Of a stretch of DNA of 64,000 nt, positions 45,693-56,218 are shown in pieces; positions within the stretch are counted from its first letter, which is position 1, and each line of letters begins with the position of its first letter. The translations under genes were made by a program, and so were the position numbers. Origin of the DNA: Sesamum alatum (lineage: Eukaryota; Streptophyta; Magnoliopsida; Lamiales; Pedaliaceae); the NCBI GenBank assembly GCA_034509735.1, contig JACGWO010000003.1:1302001-1366000 (forward strand), read 5' to 3'. The notes under the pieces are model-generated. The model was not told where the DNA came from and did no database searches. It saw nothing but the letters and a program-made list of their open reading frames with translations.

Positions 45693-46245
45693 ACAGCCGG
45701 CCAGCCGGGAAGGTTGGCCGCGCGCAGCCGAGCGCTGCCGGCAGGGCAGACGCGCGCAGGCATGGGAAGCCTGCGCGCGCGCGCGCTGCCGGCCGCGCAG
45801 GGGCAGCGCGCAGCCGGGTTGGCTGCGCGCGGGCGTGCGCGCATGGAAACGCCTCCAGGCGCGCGCGCGGGCAGACAGAGGTGTCTGCGCGCGCGCGCAA
45901 GGCTGGCGGGCGGAGGAGCCCGCGCGCGGACGGGCATCAGGCGCGCCGCCAGGCGCGCGCGCACGCAGACGGAGGCGTCTGCGCGCGCGCTCTGCGTACG
46001 ACGCAGGGACGCGGCCGGTGGCCAGCAGGCCAGCGCGCGCGCACAGGCAAAGGAGCCTGCGCGCGCGTCGGCCTGCCGATGCGCCAGGCCGCGCAGACTG
46101 ATGCCGGCCAGGCGCGCGCGCACACAGGCAGGGGCCTGCGCGCGCGCGCCCGGCAAGGCGGTGCCTGCGCGCGCGCAGAGGCGGTAGGCAGGGCCTGCTG
46201 CCCTGCGCGCCCGGCGGCCGACTGCTGCAGGCGGCGGCGGCCGGT
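45693..46245 (+). repeat. Copia-A leader: array of GC-alternating hairpins
   Basis: About 550 bp of (GC)n-rich DNA with at least five hairpins at a spacing of roughly 80-115 bp. They are GCGCGCAGGC/GCCTGCGCGC (45752-45778), GCAGAC/GTCTGC (45871-45888), CGCAGACG/CGTCTGCG (45964-45983), CAGGC/GCCTG (46044-46059) and CAGGC/GCCTG (46125-46138). Each is flanked by alternating GC runs that extend the stem or could adopt Z-form. Long open frames on both strands (Ala/Arg-rich) are by-products of composition. Confidence 0.85.
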
Positions 46246-47790
46246 GGCTCCTTGGCTAGGGTTTTGAAACCCTAGTGTAATTTTATTTTTTAAAATTTAT
46301 TTTCAGTTTTAATTTTAAATTAATTCTGAAAAATTCGTTTTTTGGGTTCAATTTTTCCTAAATTCCTAATGACATTATTTTAGGAGTAAAATAAATGGAT
46401 TTGGAATCCCGGGGTTATTTTACTTAAAATAATGAGGAAAGGTTTTCCTAAAACGAAAAATTTTACATTGCCAATATTTATATTTTATTTTCACACGTTA
46501 CGCACATGTTCATTTTATTTTCATCTTGGATTGATGTGATTGGAAATCATGTGTTGTTGGAATATTATGATTATGTGATTGGATCATGTAATTATGTGTG
46601 TTGGATGGAAATGGATGATCACGAGCCCTAGACCGAATGTATGGTTTAATTTACTGTTGGGCCTGTGTGCCTCTTTAAACTGCTTTCTCCTTCTCTCTTT
46701 CTAGTGCCTTGGAATAATAAGGCTTTCTACCTCCCTCCTTATGTACTCCCCCCGGGTTTTCGCTGGGGTTTCTAATTTTTAATATGTAATGAGAGTAGAC
46801 TAGGAGTGAGGTTTCCATTTTTGTAATTGGTGGAGAAGAAGGAAGGACCACATGGAGAGCACAGACCGGAGGTCCCTTGGCGTTTTCCATGAAGTGAAGA
46901 AAGAGAAAAAAGAGACCAAGGCCCATCAGAATGATGATTGGGTTACTATTATTGTAATAGTATAGGACCAACCCTAGATTGACCATAGATCCACTGCGGG
47001 GCTCAGTGGATCGCATAGGATTCGGGCTTGTGATCATCCAACAGGGGCGTGCTAGGCTTTAATTTTGCATGTGGTTATTGTGATGGATGAATGGGTTTTA
47101 TTTATCATGTATAACTGCTATGGATGAATTTCATTTATGCATTTTTTTGGATGAATGTATGGATATAGTATGAGATCTCGGTCATTATTACTCTCACATT
47201 GGTTGGACCAATGTTAAAATATTAGACCCTAGATAAAGTGGACATGAACTCTAGGAGTTCGTCCATGCCTTCCAATCCGTGGCATAGTGAGGAAGCTGTC
47301 TTAGGTCAATAGCGTGGTCTCACGAGTCGTGGCACGTTATTGTACTTAAAAGAAGCTGCACTATGTCATGAACGAAAAATGGGCTGCTGCTACCTGTCTC
47401 ACGAGTCGTGGGGGTACTAGTGGGTCCATGGCTCGGTCGATTGGGTCGGGTCTAACGCCTAATTAGCATGATTCGCTTGGAGTCCTCGGGATCATGCAAA
47501 AGGGTGAGGCAATAATCTTGGGAATCTCGTGGAACGAGAATGGTATGGAATACCTCCCACAGGATCTTTTTCCATGCGAATCGTAAAAGCGGGGTATGGG
47601 AAAAAATCGCTGTGGATCCCAAGCCCACTAGGAAAGGATTTCCCAAAAACTACGTTTGAGAGTACCGTGTTTTCGTATAAATAGTGGGAGGATTAAATGA
47701 CTAAAGACCAAGCATTTAATTATTTTTATCAAACCACCGTCTTTACTTTCTGCTGATCGCGCGTTGTTTTTCTACATGTAGATTTTTAAA
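46246..47790 (+). other. Copia-A non-coding leader after the GC array
   Basis: About 1.5 kb with no credible coding frame. Blocks match the leaders of copia-B and -C. The clearest is a perfect 9-bp stem-loop GATCCACTG / CAGTGGATC with a 7-base loop (46988-47012), followed by GATCATCCAACAGGGG. A second conserved stretch (about 47285-47420) has CTCACGAGTCGTGGCACG, and a third (about 47470-47640) GAGTCCTCGGGATCATG. Confidence 0.7.
46988..47012 (+). ncRNA. Leader stem-loop, copia-A copy
   Basis: Stem GATCCACTG (46988-46996) pairs perfectly with CAGTGGATC (47004-47012) around a 7-base loop. The copies in copia-C (14204-14225) and copia-B (36455-36478, minus) keep pairing through G-U pairs where bases differ. 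Confidence 0.6.
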
Positions 47791-48655
47791 ATGTCTAAGA
47801 ACCCACTTTCAACCATTCTTGAGATAAACAAATTTAATGGAACCAACTACAACGACTGGTTGCGCAATCTCAGGATAGTCCTGGATTATGAGAACCAAGG
47901 CTACGTCATGGACGAGCCTCTCTCTAGGACCTTACCGGAAGGATCCACGCCAGAGGAACGTGAGACGTTCGAGACTTGGCATAAGGATAACCGGAAGGTT
48001 CGTAGCATCATACTTGCTTCGATGACCAATGAGATTCAGAAGCAATATGAAAGGCTAGACGATGTCCCTTCCATAATGGCTCGCCTTAAGGATTGCTATG
48101 CAGTCCCGGACCGGCATACTAGGTATGTCGCAACCAAGGCGTTCTTTGGAACTAAAATGACAGAAGGATCCTCTGTACAAGAGCATGGGGTTAAAATGCT
48201 TACCCTAGTGGAAAAGCTCGAGGACCTAAAGGCAGGTCTCGATAACGAAACGTACATAGATGTGATCCTTCAGTCACTCCCACCCTCCTTTGATCAATTT
48301 ATTTGTCAACTACAACATGAATGCACTTGAGAAGGGTATTCATGAGTTGATCAATATGTTGGTGCAATACGAGGCAACGACTAAGAAGTCCACGCCTTCG
48401 GTATTGTTTGGAGGTGCTTCTACTTCCAAGACGAAAGGCAAGGGTGCCGGACGTTGGAAAAGGAAGAAAGGGAAGGGAAAGGTAGTCATAGCAGCTACGA
48501 ACACTCAGAGTGTTCCCATTGCCAAAGAGGGGAAAGGCAAAGGTAAGGGAAAGGTTGTCTCCAAGCAACAGTCAAAGGCATATGACATATGTATCAAACT
48601 GCCGTGAGAAAGGGCATTGGAAGAGAGAGTGCCCCAAACTCTTCTCAAACCAAGG
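47791..48655 (+). pseudogene. Copia-A gag (UBN2-type capsid, zinc knuckle), two frame breaks
   Basis: Structural protein forming the virus-like particle in the cytoplasm. ATG 47791 begins MSKNPLSTILEINKFNGTNY, the usual copia gag opening. The UBN2/gag_pre region follows with NYNDWLRNL, NEIQKQYERLDDV, YVATKAFFGTKMTEGSSVQEH and YIDVILQSLPPSFDQF. A basic lysine/glycine-rich linker (about 48425-48575) leads into a CCHC knuckle whose last part, CREKGHWKREC, is at 48600-48632. The frame breaks at the T run 48302-48304 and the A run 48596-48598; each looks like one extra base. Gag and pol seem to have formed one polyprotein, as is usual for Ty1-copia. Confidence 0.88.
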
Positions 48656-50165
48656 TATATTTGTGATTGAGGTTAACATGGTCACTAATTCTGCCTCTTG
48701 GGTATTGGATACCGGCTGTGGAGCTCACATTTGCAATGATCTGCAGGTGTTGAAAGAAGCAGAAAAACTAAGTAGCGGGGACATGATCCTGAAGCTCGGA
48801 AATGGCAAGGCCATCTCGGTAGAAGCAGTAGGATCCGCCACTTTAGTTATTAGTGATACCATTAGCATAGAATTAGAGCAAGTTTATTTTGTACCCAGTA
48901 TGATTAAAAACATCATTTCCATTCCATTGTTAGACAATAATGGTTATGAGTTTAAAATCAATAAAAATTGCTTTTATTTGATGAGGTGTGGAATTGCTCA
49001 TCTACTTGGTACATTACATAATGGGCTCTATATCTTGCAACAAACGAATTTCGTTCTTAACGCTCAACACAAACGGAAATTAGATAATAACGGGAACGCA
49101 CGTCTGTGGCACGCTAGGCTAGGTCACATATCCCAAGATAGGATGAAAAAGGTTGGTAGACTCAAAGAACCTAGAGGTTGGGAAACTTGAGTGATCTACC
49201 AACTTGTGAATCTTGTCTAAGAGGGAAAATGACCAAGAAGCCCTTTGTAGGACAAAGCAGGCTTTGCCACAGGTCTGTTGGACTTGGTCCATACAGACGT
49301 GTGTGGACCACTAAGGACGCAGGCCCGAGGTGGGTTCTCCTACTTCATAACCTTCACCGATGATCATTCACGGTATGGTTATGTTTACTTGATGAGGTAC
49401 AAGTCTGAAGCTCTTGAGAGGTTTAAAGAATTCAGACTTGAAGTGGAGAATCAAACCAACTGCAAAATTAAAGTCCTACGGTCAGACCGAGGCGGTGAAT
49501 ACCTTAGTGCCGAATTCCTAGATTATCTAAAGGAACATGGTATAATATCAGAATGGACACCTCTCGGAACACCACAGTTAAATGGCGTCTCTGAAAGGAG
49601 GAACCGAACCCTGTTGGACATGGTTCGTTCCATGATGAGTTTTACCAAATTGCCCCTATCGTTTTGGGGTTATGCATTAGAAACGGCAGCCAAGTTATTG
49701 AATTTGGCGCCTACTAGTGTAGTGACCCAAACGCCATATGAGATATGGCACGGCAAGCCTGCATCCTACAACTACTTGAAAGTGTGGGGTAGCCCCGCAT
49801 ACGTCAAGAGGTTAGTGGGAGATAAGCTAGAATCCAGGTCTAGCCTATGCAGGTTCGTTGGATACCCTAAAGAAACTGCGGGTTATTACTTTTATGACCC
49901 TTTGGAACAAAAGGTATTTGTTTCAAGGAATGCAGTATTCTTGGAGCAAGGCTTCCCGGAGGATATCCAACCTGATGAGCTGATCCTTGAGGAATCAAGT
50001 GATGGAACTCAGCCATCAGAAACAGTCGCGGAAACCTCACCTAGAGGATTCAGGATAGACACTAGGAGGACTAACCTACCTAGAGAAGTCCAACATGCTA
50101 GGCATGAAGGACAACCTCAAGGGAGGCCAGCCCCGGCCCCTGAACCGCCGGCTCCGATACAGTCA
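48656..50165 (+). pseudogene. Copia-A protease and integrase region
   Basis: The aspartic protease active site DTG at 48708-48716 lies in the phrase WVLDTGCGAHIC. The gag-pre-integrase segment with RLWHARLGH (about 49100-49126) and the zinc-binding CESCLRGKMTKKPF (about 49205-49246) follow. Integrase core: HTDVCGP (catalytic Asp at 49296), RSDRGGEY (Asp at 49485) and SERRNRTLLD (Glu at 49593), with exactly 35 residues between the second Asp and the Glu, the DD35E spacing. A GKPASYNYLKVWGSPAYVK motif and chromo-like tail run to about 50165. Frame breaks lie at 49155-49156, 49180-49185, 49263-49265 and 50176-50178. All catalytic residues are present. Confidence 0.9.
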
Positions 50166-51853
50166 GCGCCCACAGTTTACCACTAACGTTCCCGTTCTCC
50201 GAAGGTCCACTAGAGAATCCAGACCTCCAGTGAGATATGGATTTCTAGGTGCGACCGATCTTCTGGATAACGATCCTAAGACATACGGGGAAGCGATGTC
50301 AGACATCGACTCTGGGAAATGGCTTGAGGCCATGAAAACCGAAATGGACTCCATGAGCGAGAACCAAGTTTGGAGACTTGTAGATCCACCGAAAGGTGTT
50401 AAGCCAGTGGGCTGTAAGTGGGTCTACAAGCGCAAACTCGGCGTTGATGGAGAGGTTACTACCTTCAAGGCTAGGCTTGTAGCTAAGGGATACACTCAAC
50501 GACCCGGGGTCGATTTTGAGGATACCTACTCGCCAGTAGCCATGGCTAAATCCATTCGGATCCTGCTTGCCATAGCAGCATGGTATGACTATGAAAATAT
50601 GGCAGATGGACGTGAAAACGGCCTTCCTCAACGGTTTCGTTGAAGAAGAGATCTATATGGATCAGCCGGAGGGTTTCACGGTCGCTGGAGAAGAACAGAA
50701 GGTCTGTCGTCTCCAGAAGTCCATCTATGGCCTCAAACAAGCTTCCCGGAGTTGGAACATTCGATTTGATGAAGTAATACGGGGTTATGACTTCATCAAA
50801 AACGAATCCGACCCTTGTGTATACAAGAAGGTCAGTGGGAGCTCCATAGTGTTCCTAGTGCTTTACGTGGATGACATTCTGCTCATTGGAAATGACGTCA
50901 GAATGTTAGGAAACACGAAAGCATGGCTGTCAACCAAGTTTTCCATGAAGGACTTGGGTGAAGCATCCTAATCCTAGGCATCCAGATTGTCAGGGACAGA
51001 TCTAAAAGGATGTTAGGGCTCACCCAAAACTCGTATATGGAGAAAGTCCTAAAGAGATATCGAATGGACAACTCCAAACGAGGGTTCCTTCCTATGAGGC
51101 ATGGGATCAAGTTGTCCAAGAAACAGTCCCCGCAGACTGATGAGGAACTTGAAAAGATGAAAGTCATCCCCTATGCTTCTGCCGTAGGTAGCATCCAATA
51201 TGCGGTCCACTGCACCAGGCCTGACATTGCAATACGCTTTGAGCGTGACTAGCAGATATCAGTCCTGTGCAGGAGAGGCACATTGGAATGCAGTTAAGGG
51301 CATCCTTAAGTACCTAAGGAGGACTAAGGAAATGTTCTTAGTCTATGGCAATGGAAAACTAATTCTGGAAGGCTTTAGCGACGCCAGCTTCCAGTCTGAT
51401 GACGATGATGCCAAGTCTCAATCGGGGTATGTATTCAAGCTCAACGGAGGAGTAGTGGCTTGGAAAAGTTCCAAGCAAGCAACCACTGCTGACTCCACCA
51501 CTGAGGCTGAATACATAGCAGCTTCAGAAGCTGCCAAGGAAGCGGTTTTGGATGAGAAACTACATCCAAGAGTTGGGTGTGGTGCCTAGCATCGCCGAGC
51601 CCGTTGTCATCTTCTATGATAACAACGGTGCAATAGCGCAAGCGAAGGAACCGAGATCTCAACCACCGTTCCAAAACACATTCTTAGACGCTACCATCTT
51701 CTTAGAGAAATGGTAGGAAGAGGTGACGTTCGGATGGACCGAGTCAACTCAGCAGACAACACAGCAGACCCGCTGACAAAGCCTATGTCGCAAAGTGCTC
51801 ATACGCAACATCTTGAGAAGATGGGGATTAGGCATATGGGTGATTGGCTTTAA
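50166..51853 (+). pseudogene. Copia-A reverse transcriptase and RNase H
   Basis: The RVT_2 domain starts with WLEAMKTEMDSM (about 50320), then GCKWVYKRK and ARLVAKGYTQ. MDVKTAFLNG follows (catalytic Asp at 50609), then the YVDD box (50864-50875). The thumb region includes TRPDIA. RNase H has GFSDASF (Asp at 51380), STTEAEYIA (Glu at 51509), YDNNGA and a C-terminal ADNTADPLTKP (about 51748-51780), with stop TAA at 51851-51853 just before the polypurine tract. Frame breaks lie at 50594-50597, about 50970 (this one looks like a loss), 51231-51232, 51546-51549, 51661-51662 and 51673-51676. It is likely the C-terminal end of a single Ty1-copia polyprotein. Confidence 0.9.
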
Positions 51854-51858
51854 AGGTC

Positions 51859-51869
51859 AAGTGGGAGAT
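51859..51869 (+). promoter_or_regulatory. Copia-A polypurine tract
   Basis: AAGTGGGAGAT directly upstream of the 3' LTR; plus-strand DNA synthesis starts here. Confidence 0.88.
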
Positions 51870-53865
51870 TGTTAGAATAGGTGACCATGTAAGCCAATTT
51901 TGGCGGGTATATGTAACCTATATGTCTAGACAATTATAGGTGTTTTGATAAATCATTAATGAATAAAGAAGTGAATTTCATTTGGCATTACTTTGTTTGT
52001 GTTCACTTGCACCTATTTTTCCATATCTGTTCACTACGCAAACAGAGCCCACGGACTGAGATTCGATTTCGGGGACTGGGACTACGCTTGGAGGTAGGTC
52101 CATGAAATCAGTCTTCCCGAATCAGTCCGGAAATCTCCAAGTCAAGGAATCCCGAAAATGGGTACCGGGATTCCATTTGAGACTTGCACTAAGCATCTGC
52201 TGTCGTGTTTCATCGACGGGTGACGAGGATCGTCTAAGCAGTGTTAGTGGGTTAGCCTGCTAGGACACAACTGACTGAGGTGACTCGCGGGAACCGTCTT
52301 ACGGAGGACCTTGAGTATGGTCTGCTAGGTATGACGTGTATTCCCGGTTCCAACGGTACAGGTAAAGTCCTTTGACTTGAGGAATTACTGAGTTTAATTG
52401 TACATCAGGATTGTATCTTAGATATGGTGAGAGATTGCCAGAATTCCATTTGGTAGTCATAAGCCATGTCTAGTGCAGTTCTGATGTACAAAGTGACAGT
52501 AGTTTCCAAGAAAGGATCTGTCTCCTGTCAATAGGTTTTGACAGTTGAGTCTCATGTATGCTCTAGGTCTTATCCCTAAAAACTGTGGCCACAGTGACTG
52601 AACAGAAGGGAAGGGTTCCCTCGCGGCGTTTAGTGTGGGCAGACCGACACTTAGGTCCAAAATGGGTACCTGCATTTTCCGTGCCTTAGACTCTAAGTGT
52701 TGAGACCGTAGACAGAAGGACAAGCGTATTGTTAGAGCCTAAATGTTCATCCCTGAATATTTCACCTAGTCTCTAGTGCCATGGACCGTTGCTAGATGGC
52801 CACCCATGGTAACGGACGGGTTCTAGGAACCCGACCAAGTCTAGCTGAATGGTGAACCTAAAGAGTCACACACTATCCACACACAATTAAATATTTAATT
52901 TGGAATTAAATATTGGAGTGAAGGAATGATTAAATTAGATTTAATCGGACCTTTATTTTTCTTGGAGAAATAATTCTTTCTATTTGATAGAAGGAATTAA
53001 ATTGATAAATTGGATTTATCAAAAGGATTTATTTAATGGGCTTAAATAATATTTATATTTATTTTAGCCTCTTGGAAATATTTAAATAGGTTTTAAATAT
53101 TTCCATTAAATTAAATTAAATCAACGGTTGAGATTAATGGGAGAGATGGATGGCTAGGATCGTTTTTGACTAGGTCAAAACACTAGTTTGACTAGGACTT
53201 TGACTAGGTCAAAATCCTAATCAAATTAGAGTTCTTGAAAGAGGAGTTTAAAGAGGATTAAACTCCTCTTCTATATAAACCCCTAGCATCCTACAATTTA
53301 CATGATGATGAAACTCCAACACACACACACAACACACACACACGGTTTCTCTCTCTCTCCCATCTCTCTCGTCCGCCCCTCTCTCTCTCAAGAAAATAGT
53401 TTTTCTTGATTCTTTTGTTCTTGGAACATTAGAATCTTGATGAATCAATACCATTAATTGATAATGTGTTATTGATTCATCCACTCCAAAATTATACACT
53501 TGTTCGTTGCTAGCACGACGTGCAAGATACGTGGGTGGATCGTGTGTCACGAATTAGAGGGTCTCAAAGACGAGATCTTGGTGCAAAACGGGGAACAACG
53601 CGTGTAGCCGTTGAAGACGAAAACGACAACGGGTAGGTCTCGTTTTAAATTTTCGTCCCTCTTTAATTTTCAACCCTATGGCCTCCATGATTTATTTTAT
53701 GTTATACGTTCATGAGATACACCGAATGCCCGGGAAAATTTCAAAGGCACACCCTTTGAAACGTGTTTTAATTTAAAAGCATGTTTAAAATTCCGTTTTA
53801 ATTTTTTTAATTATACCGCGCTTCCGCATTCGCGCTTTTCCCAGGACGATCCACATAATCTTTCA
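51870..53865 (+). repeat. Copia-A 3' LTR
   Basis: 1996 bp, nearly identical to 43486-45476, and followed by CAAAG (53866-53870). Several of the differences are A, T or C run lengths (for example in the last 110 bp). Confidence 0.95.
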
Positions 53866-54177
53866 CAAAGACCTAGGTATTGTCGCCCCACGTATGAGAC
53901 CATTGTGGCTCCTCAAGTCAAGGACTAAATCTTTTACTATCAGGAATTCAAGTCATACAGACAACGCTCGGTCAGCCGCCCACTAAAAATCCATAGACAC
54001 CACACATTTGTTGTCAATGAAACTTGACACCTATCAAATGGATGCATTACTAAGTGCAAGTATGTATAGAACCTTCGATGCCTATTCTCGATTGCTCTCT
54101 ACTGAACATGTTAGACCATCCATAGAAGTTGGTTTTATAGTCGCCATCATATGCGCGAGCCAACCTCATTGCTTATG
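53866..54177 (-). repeat. Old copia LTR relic, minus orientation (right half)
   Basis: Continues the relic at 43300-43480. CCTCAAGTCAAGGACTAA, ATTCAAGTCATACAGAC, TTAGTGCAAGT and the AAGTTGGTTTTATAGTCGCC segment match the minus-strand first part of copia LTRs. It is cut at 54177 by the next element. Confidence 0.65.
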
Positions 54178-56218
54178 TGAAACATTTAGCGGATCGGCCC
54201 GGGAGATGAACGCAAATAGCGGAAGCGCGAAAGATTGCATAATAAAATTGTAAAGCATAATTAAATGGAATTTCAAGCATGCATTACATACATAACCGAA
54301 TCAAGGGGTGTGCCCTTGATTCTCCCCGGTGTTCGGTGTATCTCATGTTCAATTAAAACACAACATGGAGGCCATAGAATTTAAACCAAAAACCATAATT
54401 AAAGAACCTACCCGGTTTGTAGTTTTGTCTTCGTTCGGCTACATGTATTGTTTCCCGTTTATGCACCAAAATCTCAAAGAAGAGACCCTCTAAATCATCT
54501 CACTCGCTACACCGGAAAGCAACGAACCCTTTTGCTAGCAAGAAATCGTTTGGGGAGAAGAGACATACATCGATACATGCTATCAATTAACGCAATCGAC
54601 GCCTCTTATGTTCTAGCTTGAATAAATCAAGAAGAACAAAGTAGGAATCCTGGAGAGTGTGGAAGGGAGATGGACGATTTTTGAGAGCGAGATGAGAGAT
54701 GAGAGTTGTAGAGATTAGTAGGTGTATGTGTGTGTTTTTTGGAGTATATATAGAAAAACCTATTTCTTATTCCTACTCAACCTCTTCTAAAGAGGCACAC
54801 TTGACTAGGATTTTGACCTAGTCAAATCCTAGTCAAACTAAGCTTCGATTAAGTCAAATTAATCATGACCCTTCATCTCATCAATCTCTAGGTTGAATCT
54901 TGTCCATCCATTTTGATGGGCTTTATGGAATGGGTCTATTTAATTCTAAATTAAATAGTCCTTTGGACTTTATATTAAATCCTATTTAATATGCCAAGCC
55001 CATTAATTAATTCACCCTTTTAATCTAATTAAAAGTGAAGCCCATGCTTTATAAAATTCATGAATCTAATTTATGAACTCAAGCCCGATTATTCCAAATA
55101 ATCCATCGAGGCTTGAATATCCAAGAAGTACAGTTTAATCTCATTAAATTAAACCTTCTCCCGGAATTAATTCTAAATTAATTCTCTTTCATTTGGTGTA
55201 GTGGGTGTGACTCTTTAGGTTCACCTTTCAGTTAGACTTGGACCTATTTCTTGTTATTTCATAACCAAGTAGTCTGTCACCATGGGTGGCCATCTAGCAA
55301 CGGTCCATGGCACTAGAGACTAGGTGAATATGTGGTGTGAACATTTAGGCTCCAAGTTACATGCAGGTACGGTCCTACCGTCGCCCATTACATACAGGTA
55401 TGGTCCTACTGTCGCTTGTCTCCCAGCCTTAGTCTAGGGCATGGAATTAGGATGTCGGTTCCCATCCTTGACTTAGGCATCTATGCTTTAACCTTGAGAT
55501 ACGTTTAACTCGATGTAGGAAATCCTTTCCCACTCAATCAAGTGATATGACCATAGACTTTATGAGTCTAAACCATCTCAGAGCGCATAGGAGATCTCGC
55601 TGTCATATTCTTTGACAGGGGACAGATCCTATCTTGTAATCCACCGTCCTCACATACTCCGACTGCACTGGACAAGGCTTATGATAACCATGTCATACTA
55701 CACGGTCACCTCTCACCAGATCCAAGATATAGCCTTAGTATGTAAGCGACTGTCGTGATTCCTCAAGTCCGAGGACTAATCCCATACTATCGAAATCGGG
55801 AATACGAGTCATACTGACTAAGCCCGTGTGGCTTCCATATGATGATTCCCATCAGTAACCTGAGTCAGCAGCCACCTAGCTAGCTGACCCACTAACACTG
55901 CACGGACAAGCCTCGTTACTTGTCGATGAAATGTGACTGCAGATGCTTAGTGCAAGTCTCAAATGGATTCTCGATGCCCTGTCTCGAAACTGATTTCATG
56001 AACCTACCATCCGATGCGCAGTTCCAGTTTCCCGAAATGTTATTTCAATCTGTGGGCGTTTGTTGTGACATCGAAATAATGCTAGCAGTAAGTACAACAA
56101 ACTCATGCCTATGATGAATCCCTACTACATTCATTTACATAATATTACTTGTTCAAAGATTGATGAATGATTCTCAGAACAGCCAACCACGTTGACTTTC
56201 TGGTCACCTATTCTAACA
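54178..56218 (-). repeat. LTR of the truncated copia-B relative
   Basis: About 2041 bp. Shorter than young copia-B LTRs chiefly because the U3 module array is a single copy (about 54940-55010). W-box words are at about 54801-54860, and the shared CCATGGACCGTT block is near 55290 (minus). Confidence 0.88.

Larger units (their letters stand above)
43486..53865 (+). mobile_element. Copia-A: young, nearly complete Ty1-copia retrotransposon, 10.4 kb
   Basis: LTRs of 1991 and 1996 bp, perfect CAAAG duplication, primer site, polypurine tract and all gag-pol domains in Ty1-copia order (gag, protease, integrase, RT, RNase H). The two LTRs differ by only about seven substitutions by eye, mostly C/T or G/A, plus several one-base length changes in homopolymers. 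No envelope-like gene. The coding region has about a dozen frame breaks, nearly all one-base homopolymer expansions. Confidence 0.95.

Noticed and set aside
45649..46267. Several long overlapping open frames on both strands through the GC-rich block (up to about 160 codons)
   Set aside because: They encode only Ala/Arg/Gly/Pro-rich text in every frame and on both strands, as alternating GC sequence lacks stop codons. The equivalents in copia-B and copia-C (37498-37871, 13200-13713) are likewise artefacts.
43486..53865. Idea that the frame changes in copia-A are programmed frameshifts
   Set aside because: There are about twelve, in plain homopolymers and mostly the same type (one extra base). 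Programmed shifts would be one or two, at defined slippery sites.
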